From assembly GCA_008508345.1 (NCBI GenBank), contig QNGE01000741.1, positions 150,665-214,664 on the forward strand: 64,000 nt of DNA. Direction: 5' to 3'. The DNA comes from Paragonimus westermani. Taxonomy: Eukaryota; Platyhelminthes; Trematoda; Plagiorchiida; Troglotrematidae. A program made the translations under genes and the position numbers. A model generated the notes under the pieces. The model had not been told where the DNA came from. It did not search any database and saw nothing but the letters and a program-made list of their open reading frames with translations. Each line of letters begins with the position of its first letter. The first letter of the stretch is position 1. Shown here in pieces: positions 1 through 10,575 of this stretch.

Positions 1-150
1 GGAAGTCTAATCGCGGGGCTATCGATTGGAGTTAACAGGACAGTTACTGTGTCTCCTCTCGAGACGATCAGGCAACCTGATCATTGCTCACTAGCGAGAG
101 TGGTTGAGCGTTCAGATTTGATAATTCGGTCGTGCCTGATGTGAGGTCAA

Positions 151-204
151 TGGCGCAGTGGTCGACACGGTTGCCTCATGATTGGAATGGCCGAGTTCAA
201 ATCT
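151..204 (+). promoter_or_regulatory. internal pol III promoter (A and B boxes) of the SINE
   Basis: TGGCGCAGTGG at 151-161 fits a tRNA A box and AGTTCAAATCT at 194-204 fits a B box. Their spacing is that of a tRNA gene, but the flanks do not fold into a full cloverleaf, so this is a tRNA-derived promoter and not a tRNA gene. Confidence 0.65.
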
Positions 205-222
205 CGTCCGTGACAACGATAG

Positions 223-266
223 GCACTACTGACGAGTTCTATGGGAGCGAAACTCGAGTCTAGTGC
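223..266 (+). ncRNA. hammerhead ribozyme (type I, short palindromic stem III)
   Basis: All core elements are present in order. Stem I is GCACTA (223-228) pairing perfectly with TAGTGC (261-266). The catalytic box is CTGACGA (229-235). Stem II is GTTCT/GGAGC around an ATG loop (236-248, two G-U wobbles). GAAA follows at 249-252, then the self-complementary CTCGAG (253-258), then T259-C260 with predicted cleavage after C260. The palindromic stem III, too short to close a loop, is the Sm-alpha design and is known to favour cleavage as a dimer. The pairing is seen in the sequence; activity is inferred. Confidence 0.85.
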
Positions 267-335
267 TTTTTTCCGGAAGAGGCTGGCTGGAGAGTCTATC
301 TGAATGCGAAGGCTGTGATCAAATGTGAGTGATGT

Positions 336-1176
336 TCAACTTGAAAACTTACTGTTCCGTTTATTTTGACTGGAAATTCAAATGCTGTCGTACGCCCTTC
401 TATTTCTCAGTTTGTTCAGCATACTTCCTAGGCGTTTACAACACATTACTATTGATTTTTTGGAATCTGAAAGTGCCGAACTAAGACGAAACGAATGAAT
501 TGCACTGGGCGTCCGGAAAACTCCATTATTGAGTCGTTCATATGCAAACTTGGGTCATCGATGAGGTTGTGGTGATAGCACTTCCGTCTTTCGATTTCCT
601 GCTATCCTATTCCACTTAAACGAGCAGTACCGTTTTCTGGGCGTTTGTCAGGATGGTACATGATTAAAAGGCTTTTTGCATGTGAAGACACATTTTAACA
701 GAAACGACTGTCCAGGGCGAACAAACCGGTTAAATAGCCGTCTAACTCGTTAGACCAACCCCGAGACAACGTCAAGGGATGCACTTAATCCATTTGCCAT
801 GTGACTGGTTGCCGTTTACACTAATGGGCTGAGCTGTTTTGGTTCATTTATTTGTTGTTCCTAAGTGCATCTTATATACAGTTTCTTAACCTCATGTCTC
901 CCCTGTGTTATGATGAGTAAGAATTTGTTAAGTCAGGCAATCGTTTCACGAACATATCGGGACACTCCGCCGCGTGAACGCTAGTCAGAATTTCTTGCCC
1001 ACAGTCTATGGAATGTTAACACAATGTTTTAGACTTCAGTAGAAATGTCTTTTTAACCCATTATGCGTGAACATCGTAGACAGACTTTACACAGTTAACG
1101 TTCAAAGTGGCGCTTGCAGTACGCTAGCTAGCGTACGCAAAAGAATAACCGCCGCTCCTCTTGTCTGTTAACAAAG
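336..1176. other. no gene seen
   Basis: Reading both strands, I see no recognisable coding, RNA or repeat feature between the SINE and the candidate exon at 1177. Confidence 0.5.
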
Positions 1177-1448
1177 TCTCCGATTACCCGTTTGTTCCCA
1201 GTTTGAACGAGATGAAACTGGTCGATCAGTTGGCGAAAGATGGGTTCACTGTACGGCCGGTGACTCCTCTGATAATTGATTCAGCAGACGATCCAGTGGA
1301 AGCGACATCCCCGGCAATGACACGGACGGCTGTATCACCGCAGACTATATCCGAACAGATTCGTTTTATACGTCAAAGAATTGGACACATTCGGCAATTA
1401 CTGTACAGTAGACCTGACAAACGAATCGGGGCCTACTATTCGTCTGAG
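1177..1448 (+). CDS. candidate internal exon of the Smr/N4BP2-like gene (DUF1771-like end)
   Basis: An open frame of about 90 codons between a pyrimidine-rich acceptor ending in AAAG (1173-1176) and a good donor GAG|GTTGGT (GT at 1449-1450). The predicted peptide is low in cysteine and unlike the repeats around it. Its last third (IRFIRQRIGHIRQLLYS then RIGAYYSSE) resembles the helical DUF1771 stretch that sits just before the Smr domain in N4BP2-type proteins, where an (A/G)xYY motif is typical. The donor leaves phase 0, and the Smr exon at 13655 begins in phase 0 on the same strand, so joining them is frame-correct. Function of the N-terminal part is unknown. Alternatives are an exon of another gene or a chance open frame. 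Confidence 0.45.
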
Positions 1449-2904
1449 GTTGGTCACATAACAGCACTTGTATTGCTCCCATTAAACACACTGCTTTAAA
1501 CGCACAGCAAATGAGTGGAAAAAAGGTACTGTGTTTGCTGCGTAATTAAGGCTACTCATACCTCCAATGCGTCGAAATCCTAGGAAGCCAATGAATGGTT
1601 TTTGACCACGAATGGAATACTGTACCGAGGCATCTACTCTGAGCAGGTTTGTCATGCAGTTCCACTGCAGTAGTAACCTCAGTGTGTGCACCGGCCATAT
1701 AACTCATTATTCGCGTTCCCAGACCCATCCTGAGCCTTAGTGTCACGAAGTGAGGACCATATTCTGCCCACTCGCATGATCAGAGTGAGTCGGTTTGGTT
1801 GTCAGTACGTACGCTTCAGCAGTTGACCACTGCCTAGAGCTAGGCTGAATTTTCTCTAGGAACCTGTTTGGATGCGGATGGTGGGGATTTCCAGATGGCA
1901 ACTCTCAAAGACGCATAGGAAGGTTGTGCAAGCATACACCAAGCTAATTGAATGGCATGAGATTATACTCAGACTCTTAGAAGTAAGCATCCAGAAAAGT
2001 TAACCAATTAGAGGTGAGCGACTACTTCTAAGAACTACGATAACAAATCCATCCATAGAATTTATCCGTTTTCAGCTTCGGTACATTGCGACAACGTTGA
2101 AACAACAGTTGGTCGATGCTCTGTAGATCTATTGTCTGAATTGGTTCGATTTTTATGTTCCAATAAATTGGTAGGGCTGGCTCAGCTTTCTCATGCCTGA
2201 TTGTCGCTTCTCGAGATATCGATACCAAATTACCGGTTTTGTGTAACTCAAATCCGGTCTTGCAAGTGCTGTAGAATGTGGTTACTATCCCGTAATATCG
2301 TGACTCGGCGTAGGCTCGGAGGCGTGGATATGAAGTCATGTGGTCCCCGCGTGTAGAAGTCAACGCGACAGTAAACCTGCTTACCAGGCCTACCAAAAGC
2401 GATCGCCCCGGCTCAGTACTCCTTCTGCAAATGTATGCTATTTACATCGCTCCTGGGAATTTGACTTTTTGATGGGTTGTTAGGCCCCATGTTTAGTAAT
2501 AAAGACTCCATTTTGAATCGAGTTAAAAATGGGTGTTTTTATAGGACTAACACAGCTTCTTTTACAGACAAACATCACTTCTGAACGGCATTCAGTAACA
2601 GTGACGGAGCCCATATCATTCACCCCTACCGTTGTCTAGCACTTAGTCGTAGCAAGAAACCTCATTACACAAGCGAACGGTAAAGAGATTACGCACAACT
2701 ACCGAAGGTCAGTTGAGTAAAGCTGTGTTGACGAAGCGTAAGTGTTAGTCACGATTTTTTCATTCATACATCCACAACGGTCCTGAACATGATCATAAGA
2801 TCTTCACTTACTGCAACAGTAATGTGGAATAATCTAGGGGGAAATGCTAAATTTTACACAAATAACGCTCAGCGTCTCATTATCCTCTTGGATGACGCTT
2901 CTCG
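1449..2904. other. no gene seen; probable intron sequence
   Basis: The longest open frame here (2028-2396, - strand, about 120 codons) matches no family I know and has no splice or repeat support. The stretch would lie inside the proposed long intron of the Smr gene. Confidence 0.4.
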
Positions 2905-3290
2905 CCAGCGACTTGAGTGATCACAAAGACCCACGTCGGGTATGTGTGCCCACCCACCTTACGACGTGTGGTAGCTAAGGTCTGCAAATTTCGTGACCTC
3001 GGTTCTGCTTGACCACCCCAGTTGTACCCAACTGTGAGTGGCCTAGGTGTGTAACACACAGTACGGTAAACGTTCAGCCAACATGCAGAGTACGTCACCA
3101 AACTGTCATAGACTATGCAACCTGGATAGTTGATCCGTGTATCCTCAGCGTTCCACATTACTCAGGCGGTCATCTCACTTGCAGTAGGCTGGTTGGCAGA
3201 GACAGCGATGGTTAAACACAGCAGGTTTGTTGGTGTCTTTGTTGCGAACCGATCACGTTTCAGAACCACAGGGCAAAACAGAATGCACAC
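2905..3290. repeat. diverged ~0.4-kb duplicated unit, copy 1
   Basis: This stretch reads in parallel with 3615-4030. Shared blocks include ACTTGAGTGAT, a run around TGCTTGACCACC, TACGGTAAACG/TACGGCAAACG and TTTGGCAGAGACA-type sequence near the end. The copies are clearly diverged and carry indels. No coding capacity is shared, so this is an old segmental or transposon-derived duplication of unknown family. Confidence 0.55.
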
Positions 3291-3614
3291 AAGCATTACG
3301 TACCCTTCCTTTTAACGACAACCAACTTCTTTTGGAAGCCACAGATCGCATGTTGGCAAAGGCAACACGTGCTTTTGGTATCCTCGCGGATTGCGCTTCA
3401 GCAGTCATCACCATAGCTATGAGCCTGGGCACAAGGTGCTGTGGCTCGAATCGTCGCAGTATTCAACAGTGACATAGAATATTCTAAGGAACGTTACTAA
3501 AACGGTTGAAAAAGATAACCAGAAGAAGACTAAGCAGATGAACTAGAAGTGGTATAGATGCAGGTGCGCTATTGACTTCGCCATACCGCCATCTCGAATA
3601 GCGTTTCCAACCAA

Positions 3615-4030
3615 CTACTTGAGTGATTACGAGGACCCCAGACAGGCAGGCAACAGCTAACCACTTTGCTCTGTGTAGGAGTCAAGGTCTTCATGTTTCG
3701 TGATTACGTTGTTGCTTGACCACCACGCGGTTTCACCCGACTGTTGGTCGTCTCAATATATTATACACATTACGGCAAACGCTCAACTGGCATGCGGTGG
3801 AGTACGTGACCCAGCCATCACTGGCTGTGAAACGCGATTAACTGACCAATTGGTCTTGCTTCCCGAGCGTTCCGAAATAGGCGTCGGCGAACGGCCGTAA
3901 TGCCCGCACGATCAGCCCACTTGATGTGGGCTGTTTGGCAGAGACAACGCCGGTCAAACGCAGCAAGTCTGTTGACATCTCCGTTACGAGTTGGCCACGT
4001 TTCCGAACCAGCAACAGCACAGGCTGATCA
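3615..4030. repeat. diverged ~0.4-kb duplicated unit, copy 2
   Basis: Second copy of the unit at 2905-3290 in the same orientation, about 0.3 kb downstream. It holds an extra segment around 3830-3915 that the first copy lacks. Confidence 0.55.
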
Positions 4031-5039
4031 GATAGTGCTACTCGATTATCTGAAACTGTACTCAGTCCTAACAGGATTGCCTGCAATGAGACACCTGCTG
4101 TTGCTGTCTGGAATCAGTACTGATTTACCTTGTTCGGCATGGTCTGCATTTGTGTTCAACAGAGGGCTAAGGAAGGTGCTGTTTTCTGCACACTTCATAT
4201 TGGTCGACTTAACGCCAAGAAGAAACCGGACGCCGTGCTCTAGACTTTTCAGGCGCACCTTCCAAGAATGTCGTGCACGGCACATTTGAACGGGAGTGGG
4301 GAGGTTGGACACCCCGGACGAACACCACTAGAAGTGATGAACACCCGAGATAGTTGTTCTTCAAACCTCTCTCTGCTTTCATAGTGCACTCATAGGGGTG
4401 TTGGCAGGTTAACCTACTTGTATGAAACGTTCCTGTTGAGATGGCAGTCTGAGAGAACGTCAGGAACTACGGGATCGAGGTTACCTTTGAATTTGAAAAG
4501 CAGACTACCGTCGGCTCTCTGTAAGGATGCTGATGCTCAGAGATTCGTCACAAGGTAAAAATGTGATCATGGCATCCTCGATCGGATCAACACCTTGCCT
4601 GTTTCTCTCGCACATCTGACTTTCACTGGACTCAGTGAGCCGGCGTAATATAAGGCCAGTGATTAGTTCGGATGTACTAGACTGATGTCTATGTGGTTAC
4701 CACATGGAGTTCAGGTCTGCTTTGTGGAAACTGGAAGTACTGTTGATTGGCCCCAAGCATGACGTACCTCTTCAGTTTCCCAAATTGTCTGAAGGGGTTT
4801 TGTCAGTCAACCTCTCTCCACCATCCTTGAGAAGAGAGGAGAGTAGATCTGGTCTAGGGCCACTTCTGCATCTGACGGATGGCCACGTGGAATGCCACAA
4901 CTGATCAGTTTGGTCACATCGTCCACATGGCCCAGTTGAGGCCAGCCGAACTGTTCCTCAGAATGTTCAGCCCACTTGTCAAGTCGGTGAGATTGACTGG
5001 CGATATGCGAACCATCTTTTTCTCGTACGGTGTCACACG
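4031..5039. other. no gene seen
   Basis: Open frames at 4704-4904 and 4879-5178 overlap each other and run into the SINE. Neither has a recognisable domain, and I do not call them genes. Confidence 0.4.
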
Positions 5040-5377
5040 AACTGGAGCATCAGGGTCAATGAGGTTTTCACACAAACTGAACATCATCCACAAGTCATCG
5101 CAGCTGCAGCGTTCGCATGGATTTTCCAGTGGCCCCTTTCGAACAGAGGCATTAGAGTCGAGTTTCGCTCTTGTGTAAAGCGTAATCTTGCCACGACTGG
5201 GACTGGAACTCCGACCACGTTTTCATGAGGCAACCGTGCTGATCACTGTGGCAATGACCTAACATTGAGCACTGAATCATCATATGTGAACGTTCATTCA
5301 CACTCACTTGTGAGTGATGCTCTGATTGCCCGATCGCCTCGACAGGGGACACAGTAACTGTGCTGTTAACTCCAGTG
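5040..5377 (-). repeat. hammerhead SINE, copy 2a (inverted)
   Basis: Read on the - strand from 5377, this copy follows copy 1 almost from its start: GTTAACAG(C/G)ACAGTTACTG, then the A-box region, then the B-box region GTCGGAGTTCCAGTC, then ribozyme remnants, then a tail ending near GTTCAGTTTG. It is the most complete copy in length but its ribozyme has lost the catalytic box. It lies head to head with copy 2b. Confidence 0.7.
5149..5188 (-). ncRNA. hammerhead ribozyme remnant (core lost)
   Basis: On the - strand the order is a stem II remnant ending in AAGAGC, GAAA, CTCGAC, TC and TAATGC. The CTGANGA box is missing, apparently by a short deletion, and the stem III palindrome is broken (CTCGAC for CTCGAG). 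This copy should not self-cleave. Confidence 0.65.
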
Positions 5378-5429
5378 GATGACCTCTCAACTGGGACTTC
5401 TCCCCGAGTTGAAATTACAGAAATCAATA

Positions 5430-5645
5430 ACTTGTTGATCGAGGTCAACACGGTTGTTTCATGAAAGCGTGGCCGGAGTTCTAGTGGCAGTCGTGGCCAG
5501 GTTATGCATTACCGACGACCTGTAACACAAGAGCGAAACTCGAGTCTAATGCTTCTATTCGAAAGGGGCCGACTGCAAAATCTATGGGAATGCGTCCGCT
5601 GTGATCACTTGTGGATGATGTTCAGTTTATATGAAATGCAAAATC
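5430..5645 (+). repeat. hammerhead SINE, copy 2b
   Basis: Same family as 31-335, from the A-box region through the tail, and about 80 percent like the inverted copy 2a by eye. The promoter boxes are degraded. The sequence between 5378 and 5430 is not shared with the other copies. Confidence 0.65.
5506..5552 (+). ncRNA. hammerhead ribozyme, point-mutated core
   Basis: Stem I is GCATTA (506-511) with TAATGC (547-552). The core box reads CCGACGA (5512-5518) instead of CTGACGA, changing the invariant U4. Stem II region is 5519-5534, GAAA 5535-5538, CTCGAG 5539-5544, then TC. Compared with 223-266, one stem I pair has changed from C-G to T-A with pairing kept. The U4 change is expected to abolish or strongly reduce cleavage. 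Confidence 0.7.
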
Positions 5646-8600
5646 ACCCACTACTCATCAAAGTGGTTCTATCATAAAATGTTTCACTAGTATATAAAAT
5701 AGTAAAACTGTTTATGCAATGACTGTTCCATTAGTATAAGGTTGTTCTCAGTTTAGTTTCACTGTGTGATCTCATTGTTGTGTTGAAGTTACAACACAAC
5801 ATGCTTGTTCATGCTAGTGATCAAATTCTCAAGTTCCGTTTTACTCAGATCACTGTCACTTTGCTGACTAGTTTCTAACACTTGATGTTTTGACGTAACT
5901 GAATAATGGATTCCACTACTTCACGGTTGGGTTAAGGTGGACATTCAGGACTAATCAAGTCACTGGTTGCCCACACGAGATTGTTTGCCCAGTTGGGCCG
6001 TATGTGTGTATGCTAATGGTGTTCCGTTGAAACACCACATGTTCAACGTCGTACTGGCTCAAAAGAGAAAAGGTGAATAGAACGTCTCCAAAACTGTGGT
6101 TAGTATTCTTGCTTCTCCTGCAAAAACACCCTTTCCAAGATCTCGCAGGAGATTCCATTTCTCCAGATCATTGCACTGTCACCGCCGCATCACCATCTAC
6201 GAGGTGCATCAGATTTCTCAGATAAGTCGTGTCGATAGTAGTTCCAACTGTCCATACAACTTGGATGAAATTCATTTCCATCGGGGACCACTTCTCATAT
6301 CGCTGCTCTATTCGGGGGGCGTGCCAGGCAGCTCAAATATATGTTGTGGTACTTCGTTAACGCCAGTGTTCGTCGAAACTATTCATGATCAAGCAATGTC
6401 AAACTTTTCACGATCCACTGGACATTAGTCTATGAAAACCCCAACGTCAAATCCCGTTGGATGGTGCGTATACTGGTGCTTTCTGTAGATACCTCACATG
6501 TGCCTGAAGTTCACAGTTTCTCCTACTTCCAGATCGCCTGATTTTTACCATTGTTTTCCACGGGCTGCATAGAAATTATTTGCTACGAATATTGATTTGA
6601 CAAGTTGCTGCTGGCTTAAAAGTTACCTAAAACCAGAATGTAAGTAACACCAATAACAAAAGGTATATGACACATAAGTGGCAGTGTAATAGATAAGTAA
6701 CATGTGGGAAACAAAACTAACTAACGAAACGTTTGCGATCATCGCAATCCTGAGAGGACGAGAGAAGTGATCTGGATTGTCGTGAATCACCTGTCTTGTT
6801 GGTTAGATTGACTGATGGTTAGCGAACCGTCTTTTTCACATACCGTCTGGTTTATATCTGGTAGACGACCAGCACGACAGTTAACCAGGGATAAAGACTT
6901 TACGGTATTTCCTGATTCAGTGCTTCGCGCGATCTCTCCTGTCGAATGATGCTAACGTTCTCTGTGGAAGGTTTCGGTAAGCTTGCTTATGAATTTTCGG
7001 TGATCAGTAACATGTCGGTTTCAGACAAATGTTTGTCAGTCGTTTCATACACACACTGCAGGAAGTGTGAACACATAACAGTCTGCGTCGGTGGTTGACA
7101 AGTCGTCTCTTTCTTTTTTTCCACTAATTCCATTCGACACGAGAAAGATTTGCGGAATGATATTGGTGCATGATATGACGCGGGGATATCCTGGCAAAGG
7201 TGTGTGCTGCGGACTTGGATTCATTATGGGATTCAGAGTGTAAGGACACTGGAGCCTCGTTTATTCTCCATTCGGCTGGCGTTGGACGCACATAGTCCGA
7301 GTATCGTCGCACCATTATACTATCTTTCTTGTGAGCTAACTGTATTTTAGACAGCTGCGGGTTGCCATGTTTTATTCGACAATTGCAACCGCCGAGTGGG
7401 AAGTAGGGAGGGGGTTGGGTGTAGAAACGAGTTGATTGGTGACGAAGCCACCGCCCGTTTTCTGATATGGCTTCACAACTTGGGCTGGTTGTTTACCTTG
7501 AATAGAATGACAGTCTATGGGACCATGGTTTGGTTAGTAACAAACCATCCTTTCACGGGGCATGGCCAGATGAGTGATTGGTAGCTAAGTGGGTGGCGCA
7601 TAATGCAGCATCGGAGAGTAAGGACTTTTACGGAAGAACCCAGACACTTAGAATGTCACTGACTGGAGCTATCGGGAATGGTGTAGAACCGAGTTAATTA
7701 ACGCTCTTGCTGCAACCGTTTACCGTTTTCTGTTATAGCCGCTGGGAAGGCAGACTTTTTTTTGTCGTAGTTGAACTTTTCTGCTCGTTTGTGATCATCA
7801 TATGGTGGTAATTGCTTTTATTCAGTGGATATAGCAAATGAGCAAACGGAATACAAATCCACTCTGATCAGCGTTTGGCATTCGGCCATCTACTTAGACG
7901 GTTGCCACAACCATTTTTATAAACATCTACACTATCCAGTGTGGAGTAAATGGCTCCGGAGATCAAATGTATCGCGATCAATAAGAGGTATATGCTGGAG
8001 CGAAGTGTCACATAAACATCATAACAACTTGTGCCGATGATCCTTGATTGTGCAAATTTCAAGCACATTTGCAAAAGAGATTTTTCCCTGATATCTGCTT
8101 CTGAATCACCATTCTAAACTTACTAAACATCTCTACGATAGGAAATTTCTGATTGTGATCTCCTTGGAAATTGATTTGAAATCTGCTTGTGAACTGAAGC
8201 TATTTTAGTACCTAAGGACAGTCTTGATTTCCCGTTGTTTTTGGTAGATTTTCTGTCGATATTTCTCAACGGAGTCGCCCAGTTTAGTCTATGTTAATCT
8301 CGAATGACCTTCGTGGTCGATAGTGTCGCTTCCGGAAACACAGGCGAATACCTTCAAACTAGCTCTTCGAATAGACGGAAGGGATTGAACGTGAACGACC
8401 TTCGGTTTCCAACGAGACTTCCAGTATTATGTTGATCAGGCTCATCGATATTATAGTGAGTTATGATATACCCTCGGTTCTAGCCAGTCTGTACAGTTCA
8501 CACTGTGAATAACAATGGTCATCCAATAGACCACCTATGGAACTAATCCTGATGATGATAGGCAACAGCCGTATCAAAATTACATCCGGTTTACCATTCA

Positions 8601-9027
8601 CTACGGGACAAAGATATGTGGGTGCTCATCTAATAAATTCCGCTTAACAAATCCACATTTTGGTGCAAATTCACTATTAGTTACGGTAATAACCCAGCGA
8701 ATCTTGAGCTTAGCACAGGAGTCAAACGGTCGATGCCAAACCCTTTTCCACAAGTGCGCATTTTGCGATTCTCATTCCGTCGTCATTCGTCATTGTTCCT
8801 TTTCTTTTACTTTTGTCCAGGTCCACAACGATGACATCCTTGGTTTGCCATTTTTTGGTAAATTTATCTTGTTTATTCCACGTCACTGTTACAGTGAGCA
8901 GCGACTCGAGCCACAGCACTCCCTTGATCAGGCTCATGTCTATCGTGAACGAATGAGGCTGAAATGATTGTGTGGCTAACGATCGGTCGTGTCAGTTCGT
9001 GGTGTTCTTCTCGGTGTGACTGTATGT
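5646..9027. other. no gene seen
   Basis: About 3.4 kb with only short open frames (none above about 110 codons) in mutually overlapping frames. I found no domain, RNA gene or clear repeat. It falls within the proposed long intron of the Smr gene. Confidence 0.4.
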
Positions 9028-9273
9028 GGCTTGTTGGAACTGTCCAACAACAACTTAACTCTCAGTCTGAATCTCACTAGCCACTATGAGAACAGAGACT
9101 TCGCACGTTGACCTCGTGTACTGTTAGAGCCCCTTAAAAGCAATGTGCAGAGGGAGAGACAGAGAGGGAGTTGTAACTTGGCTTAGCAACGGAAAAGATG
9201 ACTTAGCAGTTCGATTTGAACAGAGTAGGCTACAGATTAGAATCGCATAAAAATTCCCAGTGTAATTATAAGA

Positions 9274-9354
9274 AATAATGTGAAGCGAACAAGCTCATTT
9301 TCAGTGGTTTATCATCAGACTAAATATATCACATTTATATCACACATTTTACAA
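9274..9354 (-). repeat. left inverted terminal repeat of the Penelope-like element
   Basis: Reverse-complement match to 10437-10516; shared cores include CGAACAAGCTC, TTTTCAGT and ATCACATTTATATCA. On the - strand it contains CTGATGA (9312-9318), nine bases, then GAAA (9299-9302). Confidence 0.7.
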
Positions 9355-9385
9355 GAGAATCATTAGGGGAGTAAACGGGGAACGG

Positions 9386-9871
9386 GTGGTTAATGACGTT
9401 GACGATATCCTTTGCTTATTCGATAATAACCTAGATCCGACTGAAATCTTGGCCACATTCAACTCCGCACACCAAAATGTGCAACTTTCGTTGGAGACCG
9501 AAGTGAATAACCAATTAGGCTTTTTGGATGTATGTTTACGTCGTCGCGTTGATGACCCAGTTCAGCATGCGGTACACAAAAAGGATAATTGGAATGATCA
9601 ATGCATTCACTTCAATAGTTTCGTATCACTCACCTTGAAAATAAATCTGATCAGTTATTTGATGAGCAAAGCCTTAAGAATTTGCCCAGATAACACCCTT
9701 ACTGAAGAATTGGCATTAATACGTACAGTAATACAGAATGGCTACCCGGAAAGGTTCATTGACACGGTAACAGTGGAGTTAAACAGGCCAGCTGAACCTA
9801 GTAGACAAGAAAACTGTGCACATCGGATTACCATTCAAGGGCTATACGCTAGCCGAAACTATCATGCGTAG
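9386..9871 (+). pseudogene. Penelope-like reverse transcriptase, C-terminal part
   Basis: The open frame begins next to the RT motif C region: VDDILCLFDN matches the YVDDIxCxFDN motif of Penelope RTs, here with N-D-V in place of the tyrosine. The following NSAHQNVQLSLETE, NNQLGFLDVCLRR and HFNSFVSLTLKINLI stretches are typical of the Penelope RT thumb region. The upstream fingers and palm are missing. A frameshift near 9805 moves the conserved frame, and this frame stops at TAG 9869-9871. Its product would be only a fragment of the polymerase. Confidence 0.8.
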
Positions 9872-9886
9872 GCTCACAAATACAGT

Positions 9887-10195
9887 TTGTACAACGTTTA
9901 CGCCGCTAAATTACGTGTCCACTTTACGTCCAATCCAATTTTGTGTCCACGCCCAGAACATACAGTGCCTGTTTCTGTAGCATCGTTTTGTGTAAACTCT
10001 TTCACTTGTTCCCGTGAAGCCAGTTATGTTGACCGCACGACCAGGCGCTTATCTGAATGGGTCTTGGAACACCACCCGGCTTGGTGCAACAGTGGAATAG
10101 CGAAATCTGTCAACAATGCCGTATTATCGTACCTGGCGGGCTTGAATCACTCTGTCAATGTGACGGACGCGTCTCGCCCAGTCTACCGAGCTTAG
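9887..10195 (+). pseudogene. Penelope-like GIY-YIG endonuclease region
   Basis: The frame reads AAKLRVHFTSNPIL, then SFTCSREASYVDRTTRRLSE, EHHPAW and the terminal NHSVNVTDASRPVYR. SYVDRTTRRLSEWVLEHHP corresponds to the GIY-YIG nuclease segment usually read as YxGRTxRxLxxRxxEH, with the glycine replaced by aspartate. In intact elements this domain nicks target DNA for target-primed reverse transcription. It is in the same frame as 9386-9871 but separated by a stop and by two frameshifts. Confidence 0.75.
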
Positions 10196-10436
10196 GTCAT
10201 CCAGTCAAGGGCAGTGAGGCATAGGATTCCGTCTACAGCATAAGCTATTGGAATTCGCTTGTATAACCCGACCCTGTGGACCCAGAAACGTTTTTTAGGC
10301 TTTGGATCTGTGCTGACCACCCCCTGTTTACCTGTCAAAACCCGTTGTTCAAGTGGGCACTTGGTTACAATGTGACACTGAATGGACTGACCACATTGAC
10401 CACCCGTTCATCGTTTACCGCCTTAGTGAATCCACC

Positions 10437-10516
10437 GCAAAATGTTTGATATAAATGTGATGTACTACACTTGATGGGAAATAACTGAAAACGAGCTTGT
10501 TCGTTGCATATTATTA
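10437..10516 (+). repeat. right inverted terminal repeat of the Penelope-like element
   Basis: Inverted partner of 9274-9354, differing by several substitutions. The segment corresponding to CTGATGA reads TTGATGG here, followed by GAAA at 10487-10490. Confidence 0.65.
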
Positions 10517-10575
10517 CTAGTCACAAGTGTCGACAGGGTATAGCTATAAAATGTTTATTGTAGTCTTCACAGTCT

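Larger units (their letters stand above)
31..335 (+). repeat. tRNA-derived SINE with hammerhead ribozyme, copy 1
   Basis: About 300 bp that reads in parallel with the reverse complement of 5040-5377 and with 5430-5645, so it is one dispersed family. It has a tRNA-like pol III promoter in its first half, a hammerhead ribozyme just after it, and a short unique tail. This is the same order as the schistosome Sm-alpha SINE, whose transcripts self-cleave. The left end is set by the start of similarity with the - strand copy; the right end is where similarity fades. Whether the copy is transcribed cannot be seen. It is the only copy in the window whose ribozyme core is intact. Confidence 0.75.
9274..10516 (+). 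mobile_element. Penelope-like element, 5'-truncated, with inverted termini
   Basis: The element holds the end of a reverse transcriptase (from motif C) and a GIY-YIG region, flanked by an approximately 80-bp inverted repeat at 9274-9354 and 10437-10516. Penelope-like elements are known to carry terminal repeats in direct or inverted order and often arrive 5'-truncated, so the structure fits. It lies inside the solo LTR 9032-10571. Several frameshifts and one stop make it inactive. Confidence 0.7.
9032..10571. mobile_element. solo LTR (about 0.3 kb) split by a Penelope-like insertion
   Basis: The left part starts TGTTGGAACTG at 9032 and follows the solo LTR at 47961-48258 through a diverged middle (for example ACTATGAGAACAG and GTTGACCTCGTGTA) to about 9200. 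The right part (about 10535-10571) matches the end of the same LTR (CTATAAAATGTTTATTGTAG, then TTCACA). Flanks are GGCT (9028-9031) and GTCT (10572-10575), a 4-bp target duplication with one mismatch. It is the most diverged of three copies in the window. Confidence 0.55.
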
